Assembly (NCBI GenBank): GCA_016930175.1
Contig: JAFGHJ010000016.1
Span: 1-44,828, forward strand
DNA length: 44,828 nucleotides
Source of the DNA: Caldifarciminota bacterium
GTDB taxonomy: Bacteria; Hydrothermota; UBA3072
Direction: 5' to 3'
The notes beneath the pieces were generated by a model. The model was given only the letters and a program-made list of their open reading frames with translations, was not told the DNA's origin and made no database searches. The position numbers and the translations under genes were made by a program. Numbering within the stretch: position 1 is the first letter of the stretch; each line of letters starts with the position of its first letter. Shown piece by piece: positions 33,820-41,553 of this stretch.

Positions 33820-33919
33820 GATGACCGAGGACTGCAGACCGTTTTTAACTACGAACTAAAATCTAAATTTCAAATCCTAAGTTTGACTCAGGACTCACGA
33901 CGCACGACTCATGACTCTT
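33820..33919 (+). repeat. Gap built almost wholly of heptad words
   Basis: Three sets in 7-nt register lie here: three units with GAC at fixed phase (33820-33840), four units (33853-33880, GAACTAA to ATCCTAA, complement of the TTAGGAT family) and five GACTCAC-type units spanning exactly 35 bp (33885-33919). They fill most of the 122-bp convergent gap. Confidence 0.8.
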
Positions 33920-33923
33920 TTCT

Positions 33924-35489
33924 CTAGCGTAATAACACCATTTTGCTACTTTTCGTAAAATTACCAACTTCCAGCGTACAAATATAAATACCACTTGGCA
34001 ATTCAGAACCATTAAATTTTGCTGCTTGTTTTCCAGCACTCTGTTTTTCGCTTAACAACGTTTTGATTTTCTTACCCGTAATATCATAAACGGAAAGTTG
34101 GACATGACTTTCTTTTTCTAAATAGTAATCTATTGTTGTAACTGAAGAAAAAGGATTTGGGTCATTTCGCATTAGATTGAAATCACCAGAGGGAGGTGAA
34201 ACAGATGCTCCTTCAAGCTCAGGTGTATCCCAGGGAATCCAGGGGGTTAAATCAGGGTCGTACGGACTAATTTCGATATAAGTATTCGCGCTTGTATCCC
34301 CAAGGAGAAATTTTTCTACGAAAGCTATTACCTCCGGTCTCTGACCGTCCGGAAGTACACAGTGATCACTGTGGCCAACTTTTGAAAAGCCAAATCTGTC
34401 CGGTACTCCGAATGCATTCCAGACCTTCTGTGCAGCCTTACAGGAGACGTGACCGGACTCTTCTGCCAGCCATACCATATCAGGATTTCCGATCAATAAT
34501 AAAGCACGGGGAGCTATCATAGCCATCACCTCGTGATGGTCGTATGGTAATTTGGTGACTGCATAGTTGAAATCAGCGAGATCCTGGTAATACCAGGCAT
34601 AACCCTGGGCGCTCCTAAGTACCTCCACACCGCTTAAGGTTTCCGAGTAACGCCATGTCGCATCCCCACCACCGCCGGGCTCCTGCGGAATAGTAAGGGC
34701 AATACGCTCGTCGAATGCCCCGGAGAAGAGCGCAATCTTACCGGCATATGAGCAACCTGTAATAGCCAGATGGGAAAGATCGATATTAGCTTCAGGGCAT
34801 TTTTCTAACCCATCTATAATTCGGCTAGCGCCCCAGGCAAAGGCAATGAATTTCCCCCTTTTTGTATCCGGATAAAGTTCAAAGAAGGGCCCATCGCCAC
34901 GCGCTCCGGACCAGGCATTCGTTACCTGCGATTCCATATATTGGATGGTGGCTATCCCGCGGCTGGTAAAGATATCAGATGGAAGACTACCAGTCGGAGT
35001 GAATCCCACCCCTATCACAGCCGGGAAGGGACCTTCCCCTTCGGGAAGGCTAATAGGCACATACATTGTGAGTGTGTCTTCACCTTCGACTACGGTCACT
35101 ATGAGCATCGAACCAGACAGCGTGATAGAGTCACCTTCCTCAAATATGGGAGGTAATTTGATTAACGTATCCTCAGTAAAGCTGGCTTCCAGGCTTTCCG
35201 GAGGCTCCGGCTTGGTACCCAATTCGTAATGTTCTACCTCGGCGCCGATCTCCGCGCGTCGGCACCGCCAATCGTCAACGCTTTCGATACGGCCACTGCC
35301 ATCGGACCACTCGAACGGGTCGGGTAAAGGCTCGATAATCGGCAATTCTCCAATTGAAGGCAACTGCGGCTCCGGACAGTCCGCGCCCGTATTTTCTACA
35401 TCGTACACAAGCGGTATTTCCTGAGCTAACAAATCGACAAAAACAAATGTACTCAATAAAAGTGTCAATAGAATTATTTTTATTTTCAT
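33924..35489 (-). CDS. CE15-like glucuronoyl esterase with sorting domain
   Basis: The 521-residue product has a signal peptide (1-22) and a CE15-type esterase domain (about 60-400). S247 lies in GCSYAGK, E270 in LTIPQEPGGGG (23 residues later, as in the family) and H376 in GHSDHC, forming the expected triad. CE15 enzymes cleave ester bonds between lignin and 4-O-methyl-glucuronic acid on xylan. The family motif is GCSRxGK; here the Arg that stabilises the transition state is Tyr248. The C-terminal module (about 430-521), with DPNPFSSVTTIDY, VYDITGKKIKTL and SGIYICTLEVG, is a type-9-like sorting tail, so the enzyme should be surface-exposed. It has its own consensus promoter and a GGAG RBS. 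Confidence 0.85.
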   Translation of the reverse strand: MKIKIILLTLLLSTFVFVDLLAQEIPLVYDVENTGADCPEPQLPSIGELPIIEPLPDPFEWSDGSGRIESVDDWRCRRAEIGAEVEHYELGTKPEPPESLEASFTEDTLIKLPPIFEEGDSITLSGSMLIVTVVEGEDTLTMYVPISLPEGEGPFPAVIGVGFTPTGSLPSDIFTSRGIATIQYMESQVTNAWSGARGDGPFFELYPDTKRGKFIAFAWGASRIIDGLEKCPEANIDLSHLAITGCSYAGKIALFSGAFDERIALTIPQEPGGGGDATWRYSETLSGVEVLRSAQGYAWYYQDLADFNYAVTKLPYDHHEVMAMIAPRALLLIGNPDMVWLAEESGHVSCKAAQKVWNAFGVPDRFGFSKVGHSDHCVLPDGQRPEVIAFVEKFLLGDTSANTYIEISPYDPDLTPWIPWDTPELEGASVSPPSGDFNLMRNDPNPFSSVTTIDYYLEKESHVQLSVYDITGKKIKTLLSEKQSAGKQAAKFNGSELPSGIYICTLEVGNFTKSSKMVLLR

Positions 35490-35536
35490 TTTTAATCTCC
35501 TTCTAATAAAAAATATTGTTGATTTTTCAGTATTGT

Positions 35537-35565
35537 ATTATAAAAGCAAATCACATCCTTGTCAA
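35537..35565 (-). promoter_or_regulatory. Promoter of the CE15-like gene
   Basis: Minus strand TTGACA (35565-35560), 17 nt, TATAAT (35542-35537): perfect consensus. The leader is about 41 nt. Confidence 0.9.
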
Positions 35566-35585
35566 CATTTTATATGAGTTGGTGT

Positions 35586-35661
35586 GTTAGTGCGTAGAAG
35601 CGTTAGTGCGTAAAATCAAAACAACAAAGAAAAAATCCTTTTTAATCTGCGTTAATCTGCG
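35586..35661 (+). repeat. Octad and decad words upstream of the CE15-like gene
   Basis: GTTAGTGC, GTAGAAGC and GTTAGTGC run in 8-nt register (35586-35609). Two identical TTAATCTGCG units follow (35642-35661), a 10-nt period. Confidence 0.75.
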
Positions 35662-35678
35662 TCCAATTCCTGTCAATA

Positions 35679-37166
35679 TTATTTTGGAACAATTGTAACA
35701 ATTACCCTTTTATATCTGGATAACGGCGGGCTGCCTTTATCCGTAACTTTTAAAATAAAATGAGCTGTTTCTTTTTTTTCAACTTCAGGAGCTCTCACCC
35801 AAGCCCCATGCGTATTCTCCGCTCCATCAACATTTATCAATTTTTTATATGAACCAGCCTCCGGATAGTGAAACCAGAGGAAGCTTAGATTGTCTCCGTC
35901 ATTATCATATGAGCCGCTGGCATCCAAACCAAAACCCTCTCCTGATTTTACAGTTATATTTTCGGAATGACCTAATACCGGAACAGGCGGATGATTGGCT
36001 TCTTCGTATGATTTAACACACCAGTCCATTCGTGCTGCAAAATCACTTTGAAAGTCATCACGCCAACGCCACAAAGTCACTTTATTACCGGTAAATGAAA
36101 CAGTATCCTTTCGAACCGTTCGTCCATATTCATTTTGTATATATGGCGTATATCTGTCTATTGCGTTTGTCCATATTTTCCTTGTCTCGGGCTCATATGG
36201 AACACCCGAACCAGTGCTTCCTTCTCTCTTTTTATCAAATTCAGGTTTATACAATTCATAACGACCACCCCAACCTCCCCAATCAGGATGTTCCGGCACA
36301 CTTAACCCATTTGGTATTAATGATAACCAAGATGGAGTATCTCCCTCCATCCCCCAGGCTACATCGGGATAGGAAGCGCCGAGAGGACCGTGACCTTGCT
36401 GAATGTTTTGCGCTATCCAACTATTACTAATCTCATCATTGTTTATACCTTGCACATATGTATTAATCGCACTCCATGTTGCGCTTCCGTAATCATCGCC
36501 CGGGCTAACGATGTAAAACAAGTCTGGAAAATTTTCTCTAATCCAAATACCGCTGTCGTCCTGGTCGGATATTGTATAGACCCTGAGTTTACCGATTAAT
36601 CTTTTAGTCTCTTCCCCACTTTTTGTATTTTTAATCTTATATAATGCCTGAGCTAGGGTATTGACACCTCCCCAGACAGAAATCCATAAAGGACGTTCGT
36701 CATTTTCTTCGAGTACTTTTATAATCCAATCCGAGCCCTCTGAATCTCTTCCATCGCCAACTCCCAACATACCATATTTTGGCAAACCCTGTTTTACAAG
36801 CCTCAATAAATCGGATGCTTCAGGATAACCTGCTTCATGCTTATTAAGGTTAGGCTGTACTTTGCCGTAGGCTTGAATTAGTTTTTTTATCGACTCAGGA
36901 GCTACTCTCGTTTTTTGCCAACAAGATGTTGTAGCAATCAATCCTTTTATATCGATTACATTAGAATATAAAAGTAAACGAACTAAAGATTGTGTATCGT
37001 CAGGGTCAGCTTCTATATCCGTTAATACTATCAATCGATGTTTTCCACTGGATTCATCCTGCTGTCTCAGGTTTGACGAATTTGGCGATTCGGATAAGAA
37101 ATTTCGGGCACATGACCCAAGCATCAATATCGATATTATTACGATTGAAGATAATTTTTTAATCAT
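35679..37166 (-). CDS. DUF1593/Sde182-type lipoprotein, nucleoside hydrolase-like
   Basis: The 495-residue product has a lipoprotein signal (LGSC, C19). The N-terminal nucleoside-hydrolase-like domain (about 42-330) has LTDIEADPDDTQSLVRLLLY, the Asp cluster typical of that fold, ATTSCWQ and VWGGVNTLAQAL. A C-terminal beta domain (about 395-495) has VKSGEGFGLDASGSYDNDGD. This pairing matches the Sde182 (DUF1593) family described as cellulose-binding, with unclear catalytic role. It belongs by context to the polysaccharide locus, next to the CE15-like esterase and on the same strand, but has its own consensus promoter. The predicted leader is only about 7 nt and carries no RBS. Confidence 0.85.
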   Translation of the reverse strand: MIKKLSSIVIISILMLGSCARNFLSESPNSSNLRQQDESSGKHRLIVLTDIEADPDDTQSLVRLLLYSNVIDIKGLIATTSCWQKTRVAPESIKKLIQAYGKVQPNLNKHEAGYPEASDLLRLVKQGLPKYGMLGVGDGRDSEGSDWIIKVLEENDERPLWISVWGGVNTLAQALYKIKNTKSGEETKRLIGKLRVYTISDQDDSGIWIRENFPDLFYIVSPGDDYGSATWSAINTYVQGINNDEISNSWIAQNIQQGHGPLGASYPDVAWGMEGDTPSWLSLIPNGLSVPEHPDWGGWGGRYELYKPEFDKKREGSTGSGVPYEPETRKIWTNAIDRYTPYIQNEYGRTVRKDTVSFTGNKVTLWRWRDDFQSDFAARMDWCVKSYEEANHPPVPVLGHSENITVKSGEGFGLDASGSYDNDGDNLSFLWFHYPEAGSYKKLINVDGAENTHGAWVRAPEVEKKETAHFILKVTDKGSPPLSRYKRVIVTIVPK

Positions 37167-37180
37167 TTTTAAATATAGAT

Positions 37181-37209
37181 ATTATAAAAAATATGTCTAT
37201 CTTTGTCAA
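37181..37209 (-). promoter_or_regulatory. Promoter of the DUF1593 gene
   Basis: Minus strand TTGACA (37209-37204), 17 nt, TATAAT (37186-37181). The ATG starts 14 nt beyond the -10 box. Confidence 0.88.
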
Positions 37210-37227
37210 CATTTGTTGTTAAACATA

Positions 37228-37262
37228 GCTGTTTGCCTTTAGCCTTTGGCTATTAGCTTAAA
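37228..37262 (+). repeat. 35-bp five-heptad word array (GCTNTTA family)
   Basis: Five 7-nt units: GCTGTTT, GCCTTTA, GCCTTTG, GCTATTA and final GCTTAAA. The second and last units equal those at 11711-11745. Confidence 0.8.
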
Positions 37263-37266
37263 AAAA

Positions 37267-37402
37267 CTTTGTGATCTCTGTGTGAGTAAAAAAATGGCTG
37301 ACGACTCTCGGCTCACAGCTCCCGGCTGACGGCTAAAAAACTTCGTGTCTTAGTGCCTTAGTGGCATAAAAAATCTTGTGTTAATCTGTGGAATCTCGTG
37401 GT
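37267..37402 (+). repeat. Chain of octad, heptad and decad words
   Basis: CTTTGTGA plus CTCTGTGT then GAG (37267-37286) are followed by six 7-nt units from GCTGACG to GCTAAAA (37297-37338). Three 8-nt units come next, CTTCGTGT, CTTAGTGC and CTTAGTGG (37341-37364), then three AATCT-starting units of 9-11 nt (37372-37402). All lie in the 388-bp DUF1593/proS gap. Confidence 0.75.
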
Positions 37403-37453
37403 TCCTTGATGTGGATGGGATGGGTTTTAAACAACGATATCTTTTTTGTTGTT

Positions 37454-37480
37454 CTTTGCGGTCTCTGCGTCTTTGCGGTG
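37454..37480 (+). repeat. Octad words (CTTTGCGG) before the proS promoter
   Basis: CTTTGCGGT, CTCTGCGT and CTTTGCGG in 8-9-nt register, ending 20 nt before the -35 box. Confidence 0.7.
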
Positions 37481-37500
37481 CAATCGTTTTTTGTGGGGTG

Positions 37501-37528
37501 TTGACAATTCCCCTTATATTATTAAATT
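37501..37528 (+). promoter_or_regulatory. proS promoter
   Basis: TTGACA (37501-37506), 16 nt, TAAATT (37523-37528). The -10 is a weak match. An AGGAG RBS follows before the ATG at 37555. Confidence 0.6.
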
Positions 37529-37554
37529 CAGGCGAAACTGAAGAAGGAGTATAA

Positions 37555-39081
37555 ATGAAAAACAGAAAAAATGCCATTTCACCGACACGCAATGAAGATT
37601 ATCCGGAATGGTATCAGGAAGTAATAAAAGCGGCTGATCTTGCTGAAAATTCACCCGTCAGAGGATGCATGGTAATTAAACCCTGGGGCTTTTCAATCTG
37701 GGAAAATATAAAAAAGGAATTAGATAAAAGATTTAAAGAAACAGGGCATCAAAATGCTTATTTTCCCCTGTTTATTCCCAAAAGTTTCCTTGAGAAAGAA
37801 GCGGAGCACGTAGAAGGTTTTGCCAAAGAATGCGCGGTCGTAACCCATCATCGTCTGGAAAAAGGAAAAGACGGAGGACTTGTCCCCGCAGGTGAACTTG
37901 AAGAACCGCTGGTTGTACGTCCTACTTCAGAAACAATAATAGGAGCTATGTTTTCAAAATGGGTCCAATCATACAGAGACCTACCTTTACTGATAAATCA
38001 ATGGGCAAATATAGTGAGATGGGAAATGCGCACAAGAATGTTCTTAAGAACAACTGAATTCCTGTGGCAGGAAGGCCATACTGTTCACGCAACAGAAAAA
38101 GAAGCAATGGAAGAAACATTAAAGATGTTAAATGTGTACGCCGATTTTATGGAAAGCGATATGGCAATGCCCGTTATTAAAGGCAGAAAAACGGAAAGTG
38201 AAAAATTCCCCGGAGCAGACATAACTTACAGCGTGGAAGCAATGATGCAGGACCGAAAAGCACTTCAGTCAGGAACATCGCATTATTTAGGACAGAACTT
38301 CGCCAAAGCATCGGATATAAAGTTTTTAGACAGAGACGAAAAATTAAAATACGCATATACAACTTCCTGGGGAGTATCTACACGCCTGGTAGGCGGTTTA
38401 ATTATGGTACACGGCGATGATGACGGGCTTGTTTTACCTCCGAAATTATCCCCCTTACACGTAGTAATACTACCAGTGCTCCCCAATAATAAATTTAAAA
38501 ATAAGGTTTTCGAACATTGCGATAGAATAAAGAAGCAACTTTCGAAAATTATATATAACAATTCTCCTCTTAAGGTTTTTGTCGATAAAAGCGAAATTCC
38601 CGGAGGTAGAAAGAAATGGGACTGGGTTAAAAAAGGCGTTCCAATCAGAATAGAAATTGGTCCAAAAGAAATCGAGAAAGACGAAGTAACCGTAAGCAGA
38701 AGAGATACACCCGCACAGGAAAACTCATCCTTAAAGACCGGGAAATTCATCAAAAACGCACCTACATTATTAACCTCGATTCAAAATTCACTTTACGATA
38801 ACGCGCTCAGGTTATTGAAATACAATACGAAAGAAATAAAATCTAAAGAAGATTTCTACGATTTCTTCACCCCCCGAAACATCGAAAAACCGGAAATACA
38901 TGGTGGTTTTGTACTTGCTTATTTTAAAGAAGATGAAGAAATAGAAAAAAAGATACAGGAAGACTTAAATGTATCTATACGCTGTATTCCACTCGAGGAA
39001 GAGAATAACAAGGAAGAAGGCAAGTGCTTATTCACCGGAAAACCTACCAGACAAAAAGTGATTTTCGGGAAAGCTTATTAA
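37555..39081 (+). CDS. proS: Prolyl-tRNA synthetase, archaeal/eukaryotic type
   Basis: ProRS charges tRNA-Pro. The 508-residue protein is of the shorter archaeal/eukaryotic-like type without the YbaK editing insert. It opens with DYPEWYQEVIKAADLAENSPVRGCMVIKP, abridged here to its hallmark VRGCMVI. It has class II motif 2 (VVRPTSETIIGAMFSKW, LWQEGHT), motif 3 (GLVLPPKLSPLHVVILP region), an anticodon-binding domain and the C-terminal zinc-type domain ending TGKPTRQKVIFGKAY. Length and termini are normal. It has its own promoter and an AGGAG RBS and starts the run proS, hflX, glmM, glmS. This ProRS type occurs in several bacterial lineages, so it is not by itself a sign of recent transfer. Confidence 0.96.
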   Translation: MKNRKNAISPTRNEDYPEWYQEVIKAADLAENSPVRGCMVIKPWGFSIWENIKKELDKRFKETGHQNAYFPLFIPKSFLEKEAEHVEGFAKECAVVTHHRLEKGKDGGLVPAGELEEPLVVRPTSETIIGAMFSKWVQSYRDLPLLINQWANIVRWEMRTRMFLRTTEFLWQEGHTVHATEKEAMEETLKMLNVYADFMESDMAMPVIKGRKTESEKFPGADITYSVEAMMQDRKALQSGTSHYLGQNFAKASDIKFLDRDEKLKYAYTTSWGVSTRLVGGLIMVHGDDDGLVLPPKLSPLHVVILPVLPNNKFKNKVFEHCDRIKKQLSKIIYNNSPLKVFVDKSEIPGGRKKWDWVKKGVPIRIEIGPKEIEKDEVTVSRRDTPAQENSSLKTGKFIKNAPTLLTSIQNSLYDNALRLLKYNTKEIKSKEDFYDFFTPRNIEKPEIHGGFVLAYFKEDEEIEKKIQEDLNVSIRCIPLEEENNKEEGKCLFTGKPTRQKVIFGKAY

Positions 39082-39134
39082 TCTATATTTATCTTCGAGC
39101 TTGATTTTTTATTGATTCTATGTTAACTTCTTAA

Positions 39135-40226
39135 ATGTATACTATAGAAGAAAACAAAAAAGAAAGAGCATTAATAATAGGTCTGGCAAAAAAAAGTAAA
39201 GAAAAAAAATCAAAAATCGAAGAATTGAAGGAATTGGAATCTCTTGCAAAAACAGCAGGTGCTCTTCCTGTAGAAAAAATCATACAGATTAAAGAAAGAC
39301 CTGATACGGCTACTTACATAGGAAAAGGTAAGGCTGATTACTTAAAAGATATAAATGTCGATATTCTTCTTTTCAACGAATCTCTTTCTCCGGCACAAAT
39401 ATCAAATCTAGAAGAAATAACAGAAAAAAAAGTGCTCGACAGACAGGACATAATTCTCGATATTTTTGCTCAACACGCGCGAACTAAATCGGCAAAGATT
39501 GAGGTGGAACTTGCTCAGCTTAATTTCCGTCTAAGTAGATTAACAGGACACGGAATTGAACTTTCAAGGCTCGGCGGAGGAATAGGTACGCGTGGTCCGG
39601 GAGAAAAAAAATTAGAAGTCGATAGAAGAAAAATAAGAAGGCGAATTAGCCATTTGAAAAAAGAATTAGAAAAAGTAGAAAAAACAAGGGATATACAGAG
39701 AAGAAACAGAGAAGGTGCTTTCAGTGTAGCATTGCTTGGATATACAAACGCAGGAAAAACGACACTTTTAAACGCTTTCACCAACAGTAATGCTGCTGTG
39801 GCAGATAAGCTTTTCGTAACACTTGATCCCCTCACAAGGATTGCAGAAACACCTGATAACAATAAATTCCTGATGATCGATACGGTCGGCTTTATTCGCG
39901 GAATACCCACTGAAATTATGTCGTCTTTTAAATCGACCCTTGAAGAAGCTAAAAATTCTCACCTAAGGATCATATTGGTTGACAGTTCTTCTGAGAAAAT
40001 CGAAGAAGAACTTGATGAAACCAGAAAAGTAATGGATTTCTTAGAAATCGGTGACTCCGACAATATTCTTACTTTTAATAAAATAGACCAGGTAACAGAA
40101 CCAGCCTTGTTTGCACATCTCCGGAAAAAATATCCAGAAGCTGTTTTTATTTCTGCAAAAACAAAAGAAGGATTTGAAAATCTATTGGAGCGAATAAATG
40201 CTTATAAAAAGCGTTTCCGGAATTAG
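39135..40226 (+). CDS. hflX: Ribosome-associated GTPase HflX
   Basis: HflX binds the large ribosomal subunit and helps rescue stalled ribosomes. The 363 residues comprise the N-terminal HflX domain (about 10-160, with TYIGKGKADYL, RQDIILDIFAQHARTKSAK and RLGGGIGTRGPGEKKLE), a coiled region (160-192) and the GTPase domain. The latter has G1 GYTNAGKT (202-209), G3 DTVG (249-252) and G4 NKID. The ATG lies 53 nt after proS without a visible RBS; the upstream sequence is AT-rich. Its 3' end overlaps glmM by 29 bp, so the two are cotranscribed. Confidence 0.96.
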   Translation: MYTIEENKKERALIIGLAKKSKEKKSKIEELKELESLAKTAGALPVEKIIQIKERPDTATYIGKGKADYLKDINVDILLFNESLSPAQISNLEEITEKKVLDRQDIILDIFAQHARTKSAKIEVELAQLNFRLSRLTGHGIELSRLGGGIGTRGPGEKKLEVDRRKIRRRISHLKKELEKVEKTRDIQRRNREGAFSVALLGYTNAGKTTLLNAFTNSNAAVADKLFVTLDPLTRIAETPDNNKFLMIDTVGFIRGIPTEIMSSFKSTLEEAKNSHLRIILVDSSSEKIEEELDETRKVMDFLEIGDSDNILTFNKIDQVTEPALFAHLRKKYPEAVFISAKTKEGFENLLERINAYKKRFRN

Positions 40227-41553
40227 AGGTATAGTAGGTAACGGACTTAATCCGGAAATTATTTTAAAATTCGCCGCTAAATTCGGCGAATTTATATCAC
40301 ATAATTCTACCGGTGAAAAGAAAATAATTGTGGGTCGAGACTCAAGGATTTCCGGAACTGCTCTTAAAAACGCCGTGATATCCGGTCTTTTAGGTATAGG
40401 CATTGATGTAATTGATATAGACCTCACTCCTACTCCTACCTTATTATACAACGTAAAAAAATTAAAAGCTATGGGAGGTATAGTAATTACAGCTTCACAT
40501 AATACCGATGAGTGGAATGCCTTAAAATTAGTAAACCATTTGGGAGAGTTTTTAAGCAAAGATGAATCCGAAAAATTTCTATCTATGGAAAAAGACGATA
40601 TTTCCTGGAGTTCTGCAAAAAATTACGGGGAATTGGAAACTTATAAAGAAGCGGTTAGAAATCACATAAGAGGAGTACTCTCTATCTCAAGAATAGATGC
40701 AGAATTAATAAAAAAGAAGAAATTTAAGATTGCGTTAGATTGTGTCAACGGAGGAGCCTCTCTGGCTTTTCAGGAATTTCTAAACGCCTTAAATGTTGAA
40801 ATTTTTTCCATTTTCTGCGATGCAAGCGGAGAATTCAAAAGGATTCCTGAACCGCGGGCAGAAAATCTTGAGAGTTTGGCAAAGAAAGTAAAGGAATCAG
40901 GTGCCGACGCAGGCTTTGCAACTGACCCGGATGGCGATAGAATATCACTTGTTTCTGAAGAAGGAATCCCAATAGGCGAAGAATACACAATAGCTCTCGC
41001 CACAAAAGCCGTTTTAAGCAAAAAGAAAGGACCTGTGGTAGTTAATTTATCAACCACTAAAAGCGTTGAAGATATAGCAAAAAGAGCCGGAGTACCATTT
41101 TACCGCTCACCCGTAGGGGAAGCGAACGTGGTTAAAGTCATGAAAGAAAAAAATGCTGTTATCGGAGGAGAAGGCAATGGCGGAGTTATTAATCCCGAAA
41201 TACAGTATACAAGAGACGGAATGGTAGCTATGGCTCTTATATTGCAGTACCTTGCAGAAGAAAAAAAACCCCTATCGGATATAGTCAATGGACTCCCGAG
41301 ATATAAAATGATAAAAGAAGCAGTAAAAATGAAAGGTATTAACGAAGGGAAAAAGCTCTTAGAAAAGATAAAAAATACAAACAAAGAAAAAAATATGGAT
41401 TTAAGAGATGGAATTAGATTGATAGAAAGTGATTGTTGGGTCCATGTAAGAATGAGCGGGACTGAACCAATTTTGCGAATTATCGCAGAAGCACCAACAA
41501 TAAAAAAAGCCAGAGCACTGGTAGACCGCATAAAAAATCAGGGGGCAAAATAA
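40198..41553 (+). CDS. glmM: Phosphoglucosamine mutase
   Basis: GlmM converts glucosamine-6-P to glucosamine-1-P for peptidoglycan and LPS precursors. The 451-residue alpha-D-phosphohexomutase has SGIRGIVG at the N-terminus, the phosphoserine S100 in GIVITASHN, the metal loop DPDGDR (D243, D245, D247), the sugar loop GEGNGG and the phosphate-binding RMSGTEPILRI near the C-terminus. Family members include phosphomannomutases; assignment to GlmM rests on the directly following glmS, which makes its substrate. A GGAG RBS lies 7 nt before the ATG, inside hflX. Confidence 0.92.
   Translation: MLIKSVSGIRGIVGNGLNPEIILKFAAKFGEFISHNSTGEKKIIVGRDSRISGTALKNAVISGLLGIGIDVIDIDLTPTPTLLYNVKKLKAMGGIVITASHNTDEWNALKLVNHLGEFLSKDESEKFLSMEKDDISWSSAKNYGELETYKEAVRNHIRGVLSISRIDAELIKKKKFKIALDCVNGGASLAFQEFLNALNVEIFSIFCDASGEFKRIPEPRAENLESLAKKVKESGADAGFATDPDGDRISLVSEEGIPIGEEYTIALATKAVLSKKKGPVVVNLSTTKSVEDIAKRAGVPFYRSPVGEANVVKVMKEKNAVIGGEGNGGVINPEIQYTRDGMVAMALILQYLAEEKKPLSDIVNGLPRYKMIKEAVKMKGINEGKKLLEKIKNTNKEKNMDLRDGIRLIESDCWVHVRMSGTEPILRIIAEAPTIKKARALVDRIKNQGAK

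Noticed and set aside
37267-37286. Second Rex site (TTTGTGA near TGTGTGAG)
   Set aside because: No inverted symmetry; it is part of the octad words.
39101-39124. Promoter directly before hflX
   Set aside because: TTGATT and TATGTT are only 12 nt apart; read-through from proS is simpler.
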